Shown here: in pieces, positions 1-8,086 of the stretch
Position numbering within the stretch: position 1 is the stretch's first letter
Layout: every line of letters starts with the position of its first letter
Origin: a virus
Virus record (IMG/VR): IMGVR_UViG_3300021197_001349
Span: 1-46,353 of that record
Length of the DNA: 46,353 bases
Direction: 5' to 3' (one strand)
Made by a program: the position numbers and the translations under genes
Notes under the pieces: model-generated
The model's input: the letters and a program-made list of their open reading frames with translations, nothing else
What the model was told of the DNA's origin: nothing
The model's database searches: none

Positions 1-60
1 GGGTTGGGTGGGTTGGGGGGTGGGGTCTGTGGTTGTTTCTGTGGGGGGGGGGTGTGTGGT
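1..60 (+). other. G-rich low-complexity tract with G-quadruplex pattern
   Basis: The first 60 bases are almost only G and T on the plus strand. Bases 1-20 hold four G-runs of three or more with loops of 1-2 bases, the canonical G-quadruplex pattern, and an 11-G run follows at 43-52. No gene start is visible. On the minus strand the frame at 1-90 is open and would encode a Thr/Pro-rich stretch that is in frame with the gene cut by the right edge if the molecule is circular. An assembly artefact at a contig end is also possible. Confidence 0.6.
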
Positions 61-85
61 GGGGGCGGGGGACGTGCCCGCCCCC
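61..85 (-). terminator. GC-rich intercistronic hairpin after the left-most gene
   Basis: A 9-bp perfect GC stem (61-69 with 77-85) and a 7-base loop sit directly after the stop of the left-most minus-strand gene. No U-run follows, so it is either an mRNA-stabilising or processing hairpin or a weak terminator. It is the same type as the hairpins at 7692 and 10259. Confidence 0.5.
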
Positions 86-92
86 CTTGGGT

Positions 93-440
93 TCAGGCTT
101 CGGTGACAGTGACGGGAACGCCCGCGGTGACGTTGTGGAAGTCCGAGGACAACTTGCTCCAAGGCTGCACGAATCGAGTGACGGTCCGTCGCGTGTTCTC
201 GTAGTGACGGATCGTCGCGTCGCCACCGGAGAACTCTGACTCGAAGATCGCATCGACGTCGATGGTGTACTTGAAGCAACCCGAGCCGAGGTCAGCGACG
301 TCGGTGACGACGCCCTCCATGCAGTCCGCGGATCCCTTCCAGTCAAAGGAGCGGACGCGGTGCCCGACCTTCGCGATGTCGAGGATGGTGGGCAGGTCGA
401 ACGAGCGAGCGGTGATTGCGTTGTTGGTTGCGTTGGTCAT
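93..440 (-). CDS. small accessory protein of unknown function (115 aa)
   Basis: The function is not recognised. The protein starts MTNATNN, the Thr/Asn-rich opening shared by several small accessory genes here, and continues as a compact mixed protein with Gly-Val-Val turns around residues 43-60, which suggests a small beta-rich fold. The start at 440 is supported by the shared ribosome site CTCAAGGA about 9 bases upstream. It is the second gene of the unit driven by the promoter at 707-741 and lies just downstream of the 58-aa gene. It ends close to the left edge. Confidence 0.75.
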   Translation of the reverse strand: MTNATNNAITARSFDLPTILDIAKVGHRVRSFDWKGSADCMEGVVTDVADLGSGCFKYTIDVDAIFESEFSGGDATIRHYENTRRTVTRFVQPWSKLSSDFHNVTAGVPVTVTEA

Positions 441-483
441 GGCTGGGTTCCTTGAGTTCGAGGTTGGTCGTGGTGGTCGTGGT

Positions 484-660
484 TCAGAACATGATGTCGT
501 GGGCGACTTCTTCGGTCGGGGCGACGTCGTCGAAGAGTCCGAGTTCGAGGCAGGCGTTGAGCCATTCTTTGCCGGGGAGTCGGTTGCCGTTCTCGTCGGT
601 GAGGCGGGCGGCGATCTCGGTCTCGGTCAGGTTCTTGTTGTTGTTGGTTGCGTTGTTCAT
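484..660 (-). CDS. small accessory protein, MNNATNNN start (58 aa)
   Basis: A 58-aa acidic protein of unknown function. The frame is open further upstream, but the start at 660 is chosen because it follows the promoter, leader hairpin and CTCAAGGAAC ribosome site common to the accessory units. The upstream extension would be translated from the promoter itself. The N-terminus MNNATNNNKN is nearly that of the gene starting at 33388 while the rest is unrelated. Residues about 12-45 look like a short helical fold with a Gly-Asn-Arg-Leu turn. Confidence 0.75.
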   Translation of the reverse strand: MNNATNNNKNLTETEIAARLTDENGNRLPGKEWLNACLELGLFDDVAPTEEVAHDIMF

Positions 661-741
661 TGGTCGGTTCCTTGAGGTTGTGAGCCGCGTGGCTCGTTGC
701 TTTGATGTGTGAAGTATGACCGCACTTGACCACTTGGTCAA
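661..741 (-). promoter_or_regulatory. accessory promoter module P1 with full palindromic operator
   Basis: Minus-strand promoter: -35 TTGACC (741-736), 17-bp spacer, -10 CATACT (718-713). The operator TTGACCAAGTGGTCAA (726-741) covers the -35 box. The leader contains the conserved word CATCAAAGCAACG, a hairpin GAGCC-ACGC-GGCTC (682-695) and the ribosome site CTCAAGGAAC. It is one of eight copies. Confidence 0.85.
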
Positions 742-773
742 CTGCCTTGATCGACTAATTGCTCATTTGGTCA

Positions 774-803
774 AAAAGAGCCCCTCCCGGTGTCGGGAGG
801 GGC
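774..803 (-). terminator. rho-independent terminator of the replication operon
   Basis: A perfect 10-bp GC stem (780-789 with 794-803), a GTGT loop and, on the minus strand, a following CTTTTT tract. It lies directly after the primase-helicase stop. Short A-runs on both sides would let it act in both directions. Confidence 0.85.
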
Positions 804-813
804 GAAACTTTTT

Positions 814-3453
814 TCAGAACGGGATCTCGGTGGTGGGCTCTTCAGCATCGAAGTCGTCGTTGTAGATCTGCGAAGCCTTCTCCCAGACCCAGCCGTAGAC
901 GATCGACTGCTTCCCGCTGCGGTGCCGGGTCGGGCGGCCGGTCGTATCCACCCGCACCCGCTTCGGTCGGTTGCCGTTTGCACTTGGAACTTCGATCGGC
1001 ATCAGGACGCCGCGGCCGAGCAACTTGCCGCGAGCGATCGAGATGCACTTGCGAGCGTTCGCCGCTGCGCTGTACTGCTCGTTCGGGTTCCAGAGTTCCG
1101 CGTCCTCCATCACCTTCACGATCTCCATCGACGAGATCTCCGACACGGCTTCGCCGACCACCTTGCGACCTTCCGCTTGCAGGTAACCGCTGACCGCTTG
1201 CACGATGTCGCTCGCTTCTTCCGCTTCGGCATCGGCAACAGGACGACGCTCGATGATGTCGGCCGCGAGTTTGTCCGGATCCGAATCCGGCACACGCGAC
1301 AGGACGTCACGCTGCCACGCACCCCAGCGGTCGCGGTGCTTCCTGTCGATCACGCCTTGCGACGGTTGACGCAACAAGTCGAGAAGATCCGAGATCAACT
1401 GCATCCGGTTCTCGTTGATGAAGTCCTGCGCCCACTCGACGAAGTCGCCGACGCGGGGCTGACCGAGTTTGATAATCACCGCACGCTGCGCGAGGTCGCG
1501 GGTCATTTCCGGCATGTTGAACGTGATGAGGAACGTGGCGTCGTTCGGACGCTTGACCGTGCCGACGAACAACTTGTGCCCGGTGAGGTTCTCGCTGGTC
1601 ACCGCGGCCTCGATCGCTGCGCCGCCGAACTTGCCCTTCACGTTGTCGAACAGGAACACCCGCGAGAGCCAGTCATCGGAAGACATGATCCGCTTCGAGA
1701 TCGACTGCCAGTTGTCTTCGTAGTCGAGCGGAGCAGCCCCGCCCCAGACGCGGCCGATTGCTTTCGCGGTCTCGGTCTTGCCGGATCCCTGCCCGTGGTC
1801 CGATGCGATCACGAACACCGGACGCGCACCGGGAGGGCCTCCCCAGCCCGGAGTCATCAACGCCGCGAGGATCAACTTTCGATCGGTCTCGGTCGCCGGG
1901 TTCAACGCCGCGAGGAACTCGTTCAGTTTCTCCCCGGTCGGCTTCGGCAGTTCGACGGGGAGGTAATAGATCCCCGGCCTCGGTGGCACGTGCGGCAGTT
2001 CAGAGATCGAGTCATACGCGGGGGTGATGTTGTCCTTGATCCACTTGAAGTACTCGGTTTTGGTCACCGCGGAAAGCGTGTCGCCGAGTTCGCTTTCGCA
2101 GTCGCCGCGAGCCCATCGAACCGTTGCCCGGTCGTGCAGCAGGGCGAACAGATCGTTCGCGTCGAAAAGTGACCAAATCTCGGGGCCGTCTTCGGTCTGC
2201 TTCACCGCGAATGGTCCGGTCGCCTTCGACCGCCGCGGCCACCCGCCGAGGGCCTCGCTCATATCGCGCCCCACTTGGTCGATGGTCTTGTACACAGTGA
2301 CCACTCGACGTCGGCCGTTGTCCATCACCACCCGCGTCGCGACGTTCGACACGTGGGGCCGATCTCGGGGATCAGCGGGGAGCCCGTCAAGCCGCGGAGA
2401 CTGGTCAGGGAGGTCAGGGGTCTCAGAGGGGGCCGACGGCACCGGAACCGGCGGAACGTCCGGGAGAGGGCCCTCTCCGGCCTCCCCCGGACTGCTCCCG
2501 CCTCGGTCCCCGTTCAGATCAGCCATCAGGTCCGCCATTGACACCTCGGGCCCGATGGCTCGGATGGTCGGGCTCGCAGGGCGGGCGTACCCGGAGCGGA
2601 CGGTCCGCTCGGCTTCACGAGGGTCGAGACCGTCACGATCGACGGCCAGACTGACCAAACGATTCAACGCATCCTCGACGGGGTAGTTGTTCGCGTTGAA
2701 GTCCAACGCGGCAGCGATCAGTCGATTGTTCCGCTCGCCCTCGGGCGTGGGCTCGTGCAGGAACTTCAGCGTCGTCATGTTGAGATGCTGGTCGTCGGGA
2801 GCGATGTTCGCATCCGGAGCGATGAACTCGAACGATGCGACTTCGTCACGTTGCACACCTGCATCGGTGTACACGTCGAACGATACGTTCGACTTCACGA
2901 TGCGGCACGCTGCTCCTCGTTTGTGGTTGAAGGTTCCCGGCAGTCGCATGATGCGACCGGGGTTCTTGATGCTCTTGTCACTCGACAGCGTACGGATGAG
3001 CCACGCCTGCACGCCTCGCCACTCGTCAGCGTCTTCGATCGGTTGTCGGAGACACCAGTACGCATGGGTGCCCGTCGCTCTACCGCTTTCGATCAGGAGC
3101 GTCGGCGTTGCGATTCCTGCTTCGGTGATTCTTCGCATGGCCTCGACGAGATTGGCATCGTCAAAGTCAACGAACACGCTTCGAAAGTTTGCGACGTCTT
3201 GGTCAGTCCCCGCGCCCGTTGGACCGCTGCCGCTCTTGGAATGTCGAGGATTCGGGCCGACGTAACAAGCCCACGACGGACCGTTGTGCGCTTGCACCCA
3301 TTCAAGCACGGACTCGATGTCGCTCGCCTTGACGAACTGAGTGTGCCCGCCGCCCCTGCCCCGAAGGGCTCGAAGTTCGACCCAGTCTTCAGGCCGAAAA
3401 ATTGTATCGCAGAACTCAACGATGACGTCCTTGTCGATCGGATGTTCAGTCAC
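814..3453 (-). CDS. primase-helicase fusion protein (replication)
   Basis: Predicted replicative primase-helicase (879 aa from a GTG start). Residues 1-290 resemble an archaeo-eukaryotic-type primase/prim-pol domain: VFVDFDD (93-99) supplies candidate metal-binding acidic residues, followed by SGRATGTHAYW (123-133) and NPGRIMRLPG (164-173). A Pro/Gly-rich linker spans about 316-365. The C-terminal half carries a P-loop GQGSGKT (554-560) and a Walker B-like LFDN (601-604), as in phage superfamily 3-like/AAA+ helicases. The GTG at 3453 overlaps the helicase stop (GTGA) and has AAGGGAG upstream. A longer ATG start at 3522 would overlap the helicase by 73 bases. It is last in the operon and followed by a strong terminator. 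The fold assignment comes from motifs only. Confidence 0.85.
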   Translation of the reverse strand: MTEHPIDKDVIVEFCDTIFRPEDWVELRALRGRGGGHTQFVKASDIESVLEWVQAHNGPSWACYVGPNPRHSKSGSGPTGAGTDQDVANFRSVFVDFDDANLVEAMRRITEAGIATPTLLIESGRATGTHAYWCLRQPIEDADEWRGVQAWLIRTLSSDKSIKNPGRIMRLPGTFNHKRGAACRIVKSNVSFDVYTDAGVQRDEVASFEFIAPDANIAPDDQHLNMTTLKFLHEPTPEGERNNRLIAAALDFNANNYPVEDALNRLVSLAVDRDGLDPREAERTVRSGYARPASPTIRAIGPEVSMADLMADLNGDRGGSSPGEAGEGPLPDVPPVPVPSAPSETPDLPDQSPRLDGLPADPRDRPHVSNVATRVVMDNGRRRVVTVYKTIDQVGRDMSEALGGWPRRSKATGPFAVKQTEDGPEIWSLFDANDLFALLHDRATVRWARGDCESELGDTLSAVTKTEYFKWIKDNITPAYDSISELPHVPPRPGIYYLPVELPKPTGEKLNEFLAALNPATETDRKLILAALMTPGWGGPPGARPVFVIASDHGQGSGKTETAKAIGRVWGGAAPLDYEDNWQSISKRIMSSDDWLSRVFLFDNVKGKFGGAAIEAAVTSENLTGHKLFVGTVKRPNDATFLITFNMPEMTRDLAQRAVIIKLGQPRVGDFVEWAQDFINENRMQLISDLLDLLRQPSQGVIDRKHRDRWGAWQRDVLSRVPDSDPDKLAADIIERRPVADAEAEEASDIVQAVSGYLQAEGRKVVGEAVSEISSMEIVKVMEDAELWNPNEQYSAAANARKCISIARGKLLGRGVLMPIEVPSANGNRPKRVRVDTTGRPTRHRSGKQSIVYGWVWEKASQIYNDDFDAEEPTTEIPF

Positions 3454-4826
3454 GCATGGACTCCCTTCCGCAACTCTTGAAGGAGTGCGCGTTGCTTGGT
3501 CTGTTTCTTCTTGACGATCCAATACAAGGACTCGTCGATTGTTTTCTTCGCGATGAGGTAGACGTACGTGACGTTCGACTTCTGCCCCGAACGATGCAAT
3601 CGGTCACGGCTCTGTTCGTGTTCTTCCGCAGAGAACGACAATCCAAAATAGATCGCATAGCGGCACACTTTCTGCAAGCCGTCCGTACCGTGTCCCGCGG
3701 CTTTGGGGTGCGCGATGATGCGGTTGGTCTTGCCTTCACGGAAGTCGTCCACGATCGCGGCGACATTGTGCGACGTGCGTCCGTCGATGATACCGCAGGA
3801 ATCCCCGCGGGCCCGAAGCAGCCTCTCGATGCGGTCAATATCCGCTCGAAACTCGCACCAGATCACGGTCGGTTCGTCACCGATTTCATCCAAGGCTTCG
3901 AGCATCGCGTCGATCTTCGAAGATCCGATCTCGACGGCCTTGCCTTCGACGCGGACTGCACCCCCGACGACTTGACGAAGTTTCATGATGACGGCCTCCG
4001 CGGCGACCGAGATCTTGACCCGTTCGTGCGGCCCCTCCTCGGTGCTGACTTCGAGGGCGAGTTCCTCGACCACTTGGTCATACTGCTCTCGTTCCGTCTT
4101 GGAGAGTTCGACTTCTCGCATCTGGTCAACCTGTTCGGGGAGGTCGAGACAGTCCTCCTTCCGCAGAGCCTCGCTCCACGGCCGGAGCGACTCGTTGAAC
4201 TGACCGACCATCTCAGGCTTCGGGAGCCAGCGACCGATGACCTGCTTGCCTCCTCGGCCCGGCTGCATGATCGGGATGAAGTATCGGTGCGCCCACGAAT
4301 AGAACGACGCGGTCGAGGCGCGGATCCCGAGGCACCGCAACTGCGACCACAACTCAGTCGGGCAGTTCGGCGACGGAGTCCCGGAGAGCAAGTACACCTC
4401 TCGCACGGCATCGCAGAACTTGTGCGCCTCGATCGACGTCTTCGCTTTTCGGTTCTTGAGTTTCGACGACTCGTCGAAGATCACGCGCTGCACCCCACTC
4501 TTCAGCAGCAGCGGAGCGTGCGCCCGGAACTGCTCGTAGTTGGTGACCAAAACATGGTCGCCCGGTTCTTCGATCAGTTTCAGTCGCTTCGATCGGTTCG
4601 CATGGTGGACGACCTTCAGCGGAACCTTGAGCAGCAGAGAATCCTTCGCCCACGCCGTACCGATGATCGACTTCGACGCGACGACGAGCGTGCGCATCGG
4701 ACGCTCTTTCCAGATGGAAAGCATCGCCATCGTTTTCCCTGTGCCCGGTGACCAAAAGAACGCGAAGCGTTGATGCTCGTTCGCAATCTCGACGCCTCGC
4801 TTCTGGTGTTCGAACAGTTCAATCAT
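3450..4826 (-). CDS. SNF2-family DEAD-like helicase/ATPase
   Basis: Superfamily 2 DNA translocase of the SNF2 type, 458 aa from the start at 4826 (an upstream ATG at 4904 lacks support). It has Walker A SPGTGKT (26-32), a DEAD-box variant FDESSK (117-122), motif III LSGTP (147-151), and near the C-terminus the motif VI region QSRDRLHRSGQ, diagnostic of SNF2 helicases. Such proteins accompany primases in many phage replication modules, where they probably remodel forks or recombination intermediates. The gene is translationally coupled to the primase-helicase by a 4-base overlap. A strong hairpin lies between it and the upstream gene. Confidence 0.9.
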   Translation of the reverse strand: MIELFEHQKRGVEIANEHQRFAFFWSPGTGKTMAMLSIWKERPMRTLVVASKSIIGTAWAKDSLLLKVPLKVVHHANRSKRLKLIEEPGDHVLVTNYEQFRAHAPLLLKSGVQRVIFDESSKLKNRKAKTSIEAHKFCDAVREVYLLSGTPSPNCPTELWSQLRCLGIRASTASFYSWAHRYFIPIMQPGRGGKQVIGRWLPKPEMVGQFNESLRPWSEALRKEDCLDLPEQVDQMREVELSKTEREQYDQVVEELALEVSTEEGPHERVKISVAAEAVIMKLRQVVGGAVRVEGKAVEIGSSKIDAMLEALDEIGDEPTVIWCEFRADIDRIERLLRARGDSCGIIDGRTSHNVAAIVDDFREGKTNRIIAHPKAAGHGTDGLQKVCRYAIYFGLSFSAEEHEQSRDRLHRSGQKSNVTYVYLIAKKTIDESLYWIVKKKQTKQRALLQELRKGVHA

Positions 4827-4852
4827 GACCGCATCCCCTTGAGCATGAAAAT

Positions 4853-4878
4853 GGGGCGGGGCCTTGCAGCCCCGCCCC
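4853..4878 (-). terminator. attenuator-like hairpin between the ssDNA-binding candidate and the helicase
   Basis: A perfect 10-bp GC stem (4853-4862 with 4869-4878), a 6-base loop and then ATTTTC on the minus strand. Its place inside the operon suggests partial termination, giving more upstream (262-aa protein) than helicase transcript. Confidence 0.65.
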
Positions 4879-4910
4879 GAAGCAGGTCTCGCGACATGCT
4901 CCACAATGGA

Positions 4911-5699
4911 TCAGATGTCAACGGGAGCCGCGGCCGAGGTCGGCACGTCATCCCGCGAGACGGTGATCTTCGACGCCCCGACCATATCAGCGAGGTCGCG
5001 GTGCATCTTCTTCAGAGCCTCGTACTCTTCCTTCGACTGCACCGTTGCGTTGCCATCGCTCGGGTTGTTGAAGTCGAGCCCGTACCACGATCGGTTGTTC
5101 CGCGTACGCAGCGACGCCTTGAACGCGATGCGGTTGGCGTAGATCGAGAACGTGCGACGCTTCAGCATCCCGCACAACTTCGCCCCGGTGTAATGCTCGC
5201 CACCGTTGAACGTGATGATCGCGATCTGCCCCTTCGCTTCGCCGGTCTCAATCCGGAAGATGAAGTTCAGGCATTCGACGTATCTGCGGAGGAATTCACC
5301 GCGGTCGCCGTACCGCTCTTCCCGCGTGTCGGGGCTCTTGCACCTTTGGGCGATGTTGCTGCCTTCGTCGGTCGTCGTCTCGGTGACCATCGGCGTCTGC
5401 TGGTCGTTGATATCCGACCAAACCTCCCACGTCGGCCAGAACACCAACGGGATCGCAACGAACTCCTCTTCCTTCGCTGCGACCTTCACGCCGTCGGGCA
5501 TGATCGCAACGGCACCTTCGCCGAACTGCGTCTTCCGCTCGGGGTCGCTCTGCCCCTGCACGATCGCAAGTCGCGGAGTCGTCTGGTGCTTTGCGAGGTC
5601 GTCCACGCCTTCCTTCTCCTCAGTCATGAGGAAGTCGGGAACCATGATTTCACCAACCTGCACGGTTGCGAGTCCGGTGTCTTCGTTTTTCTTTGCCAT
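4911..5699 (-). CDS. replication-associated protein, candidate ssDNA-binding protein (262 aa)
   Basis: It resembles a protein type common in phage replication modules that is often annotated as hypothetical or ssDNA-binding-like: a variable N-terminal tail, a central part rich in Phe/Trp/Tyr (FWPTWEVW, about 82-89) and a beta-rich region with YANRIAFKASLRTRNN, then an acidic C-terminal tail ending PVDI. The start at 5699 is preceded by AAAGGA; a longer ATG at 5726 overlaps the previous gene. It sits first but one in the replication operon and is followed by an attenuator-like hairpin, fitting a protein needed in many copies. Function is inferred from context and general features. Confidence 0.7.
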   Translation of the reverse strand: MAKKNEDTGLATVQVGEIMVPDFLMTEEKEGVDDLAKHQTTPRLAIVQGQSDPERKTQFGEGAVAIMPDGVKVAAKEEEFVAIPLVFWPTWEVWSDINDQQTPMVTETTTDEGSNIAQRCKSPDTREERYGDRGEFLRRYVECLNFIFRIETGEAKGQIAIITFNGGEHYTGAKLCGMLKRRTFSIYANRIAFKASLRTRNNRSWYGLDFNNPSDGNATVQSKEEYEALKKMHRDLADMVGASKITVSRDDVPTSAAAPVDI

Positions 5700-5722
5700 G
5701 TTCGTGATTCCTTTTTCTTGAT

Positions 5723-6109
5723 TCACCCACGTCGGTGCGAGACTTCCCGCACCATTTCCACGGAGAGACCTTCGGGCATACGCAGCCCGGCGTCCATTTC
5801 CTCTTGCAGTTTGCCAGCAGTCACGCGACGTTGAACGAGGAAGCCGTGATCGCTGGCGACGAGTTCCTTGAGGATCTCGTTCCAGTCACCATCGACCTTG
5901 ACCACGGGCTTCTCGCGAACCGAGAGCGTGATGCCTGTGCCGTTCAACTTGTCGATGCCCTCGGAGTCGCAGCGTCGGAGGACTTCGGCCGCGAGTTCAG
6001 CCTTGCGGCCGTTGAGTTTCTTCTCTTCGCTTCGCACCTTGTCGAGCGAGGAAAGAACTTCGAGGTATGTGTCGCAGAGCGATCCGATGTTCATGGATTC
6101 GAGGTCCAT
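5723..6109 (-). CDS. first gene of the replication operon, coiled-coil protein (128 aa)
   Basis: Not assigned to a family. Residues about 12-50 are a heptad-like, Leu/Glu/Lys-rich helix, followed by a beta-like segment GTGITLSVREKPVVKVDGDW and a helical C-terminus. Similar small proteins lie next to ssDNA-binding or recombination genes in other phages. The start at 6109 has AGGAG six bases upstream. It is the leader gene of the operon and is served by the promoter at 6162-6189. Confidence 0.75.
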   Translation of the reverse strand: MDLESMNIGSLCDTYLEVLSSLDKVRSEEKKLNGRKAELAAEVLRRCDSEGIDKLNGTGITLSVREKPVVKVDGDWNEILKELVASDHGFLVQRRVTAGKLQEEMDAGLRMPEGLSVEMVREVSHRRG

Positions 6110-6161
6110 TTGCTTCTCCTGTTAGAGTTCATCCGCAACGGAACGCGAAGCGGCGGCGAGT

Positions 6162-6189
6162 ACAATAACCGGCGAGACCAACTTGTCAA
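6162..6189 (-). promoter_or_regulatory. promoter of the replication operon with a related operator
   Basis: Minus-strand -35 TTGACA (6189-6184), 16-bp spacer and -10 TATTGT (6167-6162), about 50 bases before the first operon gene. The sequence TTGACAAGTTGGTC reproduces one arm and most of the second arm of the accessory operator TTGAC-N6-GTCAA. The conserved accessory leader is absent. The site overlaps the possible TTG start of the divergent nuclease gene. Confidence 0.6.
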
Positions 6190-6683
6190 CTGCACCCCCG
6201 AACTTTTTCGTGAGCATCGACCCGAGCAGCACCTGCACGGGTATCGCGTACTGGCGTGGTGGAAAACTCGTCGCTTTCGATTTGGTCAAAGCGAAGCAGT
6301 CGAAGAAGATCGCACCGCACGATCGAGCGATTCGATTTGGTGAAGTCATACGCTCGCGAGTGAATGACCAAATAGGCGAAGCGTCCGCGGCGTTTGCCGT
6401 CGAAGTTCCCGGCGGGCAGGGGAAAATGCACTCGCGGGGTTTGGTCACGCTCGGGCTCGCGGTTGGTGCGATTGCTGCGACCTTGATGACGCGCGGCGAG
6501 GTCGAGTTGATCCCGGTGACCAAATGGTCGCGGCTCTTCGGAGGCAAGTGCATCTCGAAGGACGCGCGTGCGGATCTGGTCGCGGAGATGTTCCCGGCGT
6601 ACGACCGAGCGGCGGACAAGGGCCTCGACATCGCTGACGCGATCGGGCTTGGTGCGTGGCGTCTTGGTCTGTTCCGCGCATAG
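6183..6683 (+). CDS. RuvC-like Holliday-junction resolvase/nuclease
   Basis: A RuvC/RNase H-fold nuclease of about 166 aa. The acidic catalytic set is visible: Asp in VSIDPSSTCTG (D13), Glu in AVEVPGGQGK (E74) and the pair in GLDIADAIGLGAW (D149/D152). The known family role is cutting branched DNA before packaging. The start is uncertain: TTG at 6183 has no clear ribosome site and overlaps the divergent promoter, and GTG at 6210 (VSIDPS) would remove 9 residues. It is one of only three plus-strand genes. Three copies of the 9-mer ATTTGGTCA/TGACCAAAT fall inside it. Confidence 0.85.
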   Translation: MSTAPPNFFVSIDPSSTCTGIAYWRGGKLVAFDLVKAKQSKKIAPHDRAIRFGEVIRSRVNDQIGEASAAFAVEVPGGQGKMHSRGLVTLGLAVGAIAATLMTRGEVELIPVTKWSRLFGGKCISKDARADLVAEMFPAYDRAADKGLDIADAIGLGAWRLGLFRA

Positions 6684-6687
6684 AGCC

Positions 6688-6749
6688 GCCCCCCTCGGCT
6701 ATGGAGAGCCAAGGAGGGCGGGAGCGACCGACCGACCAAAGTCGGTCGC
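6688..6749. terminator. paired hairpins between convergent genes
   Basis: Two inverted repeats separate the nuclease (plus) from the convergent 299-aa gene (minus). The first is an imperfect stem at 6688-6720 (CGCCC with GGGCG, GGCT with AGCC). The second is a perfect 9-bp stem, GCGACCGAC (6724-6732) with GTCGGTCGC (6741-6749). No long T-run is present, so they are probable but not classical terminators. Confidence 0.5.
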
Positions 6750-6760
6750 ACTCAAGGAAC

Positions 6761-7660
6761 TCACTTTCGAGCGAGGAAGCCTTGCGGCCCGTCGTCGTCG
6801 ATGACGACGATGCACACCTTCATATCGTTGACGCGCATCGTGTCGAACATGCACTCGCGAAGATGGCTCCACGAATCATTCGTCGTCCGTTGGATGTCGT
6901 CGATCACCTGCTCCGCGTCTCTCTTGCTTTCGTACCGGATGACGTCTTCGCCGGTGCCAATCTTGAACTGCGGAACGGTTGACTGTTCGTGGTTCCACTT
7001 GCTCGCGTTCTTCGCGTCATCGTACTCGTCCACGTGGACGTGTCGCAGGCCGCGAGTGTAACTTCGACCGATACATCCGCCCTCGGCGATGACCCACTTC
7101 TCCAACCACTCCGACGCAACGTCTCCCGCGTTGAGGATGCCCATGCTCGAAGCACTCTTCGCGGCGAACGTCTTCAGTCGAACGAGATCGTCGGTTCGGC
7201 CGGACGCGGGATTCCAAACACATTCGGAGACTGCGATGCGGTAGTCATCGAGTTCATCGGTGTACGAGCGGCTCGTGAACTCGACCTTGACACTCGTCTC
7301 GTGGTTGAAGCGGAAAGTTCTTTTCCCGCTCCACGTGCTTTCCGTCGGCTTGCGGCTTTCGAGATTGATCTGGATCGCGTCAACCTGCACCGAGGCTTCG
7401 GTGCCTTCGGTGGAGACGATCACGCGGCGAGCAACTAGAAGACTCGGCTTGTAGTCGGCGTTCAGAAGTTCACAAGTCGTTTCGACGCGGAACTCGTTCG
7501 GGGAAGTGTTGCCCTTCTGCTTGAGTTCGTGAGCCAGAAGGTTCGTCGCGTGCATGTCAACCTTGTACTGAGCGATGAAGGTTTCGACGTCGGACTTGAT
7601 GCCGCGAAGCAGTACGGCCTGACGGAGCGAGTCGGTGGTGGTGGTGGTCGTGGTGGTCAT
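6761..7660 (-). CDS. accessory protein of unknown function, poly-Thr start (299 aa)
   Basis: The largest protein of the left accessory block; no family recognised. It begins MTTTTTTTT, encoded by an ACC/ACG repeat directly after the ATG, followed by a helical part and a mixed alpha/beta body with an acidic, histidine-containing region (HVHVDEYDDA). The C-terminus contains MKVCIVVIDDDG, a strand followed by an acidic turn. The ribosome site CTCAAGGAAC precedes the start at 7660. It is the second gene of the unit driven by promoter P2, separated from the first by a GC hairpin. Confidence 0.75.
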   Translation of the reverse strand: MTTTTTTTTDSLRQAVLLRGIKSDVETFIAQYKVDMHATNLLAHELKQKGNTSPNEFRVETTCELLNADYKPSLLVARRVIVSTEGTEASVQVDAIQINLESRKPTESTWSGKRTFRFNHETSVKVEFTSRSYTDELDDYRIAVSECVWNPASGRTDDLVRLKTFAAKSASSMGILNAGDVASEWLEKWVIAEGGCIGRSYTRGLRHVHVDEYDDAKNASKWNHEQSTVPQFKIGTGEDVIRYESKRDAEQVIDDIQRTTNDSWSHLRECMFDTMRVNDMKVCIVVIDDDGPQGFLARK

Positions 7661-7691
7661 TGGTCTGTTCCTTGAGTCGGGGGTTGGTCGT

Positions 7692-7716
7692 GGGGGCGGG
7701 CAACGTGCCCGCCCCC
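7692..7716 (-). terminator. intercistronic GC hairpin with AACGT/ACGTT loop
   Basis: A perfect 10-bp stem GGGGGCGGGC with GCCCGCCCCC around a 5-base loop, identical to the copy at 10259-10283. It lies between the two genes of unit P2 and has no U-run, so it may set the ratio of the two products or protect mRNA ends. Confidence 0.6.
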
Positions 7717-7725
7717 GTAGTCGGT

Positions 7726-7986
7726 TCAAACGAGGGAGAGAAGGGTCTCGCGGAGGACGTCGGCCTCTTCGCCCCAGATGTCTCGGTGGCCGCGGGGCAT
7801 CGCACCGCGGGAGTAGTTGACGACGCGGACGCAGCCGTTCGAGAAAGCGATGACGTTCTTGATCGCACCGCGGGGGCCTTCGACGTAGCACTGAGCGTCG
7901 ATGTAGTTGGCCGGGCTGACGCCGCCGTCCATGATGGTGAAGGTGGTCTTGCCGATCTTGATGGTGTTGGTGGTGGTGTTGGTCAT
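7726..7986 (-). CDS. small accessory protein, MTNTTTNT start (86 aa)
   Basis: Unknown function. A likely beta-rich small protein: alternating strands (TIKIGKTTFTIMDGG, CYVEGPRGAIKNVIAF, CVRVVNYSR) and a charged C-terminal helix. The frame extends upstream to 8046, but the start at 7986 follows the shared leader and CTCAAGGAAC. First gene of the P2 unit. Confidence 0.75.
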   Translation of the reverse strand: MTNTTTNTIKIGKTTFTIMDGGVSPANYIDAQCYVEGPRGAIKNVIAFSNGCVRVVNYSRGAMPRGHRDIWGEEADVLRETLLSLV

Positions 7987-8065
7987 GGGTCTGTTCCTTG
8001 AGGTTGTGGGCTGGTGCCCGTTGCTTTGATGTGTGAAGTATGGCACCGATTGACTGGCTTGTCAA
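7987..8065 (-). promoter_or_regulatory. accessory promoter module P2
   Basis: -35 TTGACA (8065-8060), 17-bp spacer, -10 CATACT (8042-8037). Operator TTGACAAGCCAGTCAA (8050-8065). Leader word CATCAAAGCAACG and hairpin GGGC-ACCA-GCCC precede CTCAAGGAAC. It is nearly identical to P7 at 32478-32555. Confidence 0.85.
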
Positions 8066-8086
8066 GCCACCGACCAAAAGAATCCG

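Noticed and set aside
7633-7660. ACC/AAC trinucleotide repeats as regulatory microsatellites
   Set aside because: The repeats are translated as Thr or Asn runs directly after starts and are short; only the general start-region pattern was kept as a finding.
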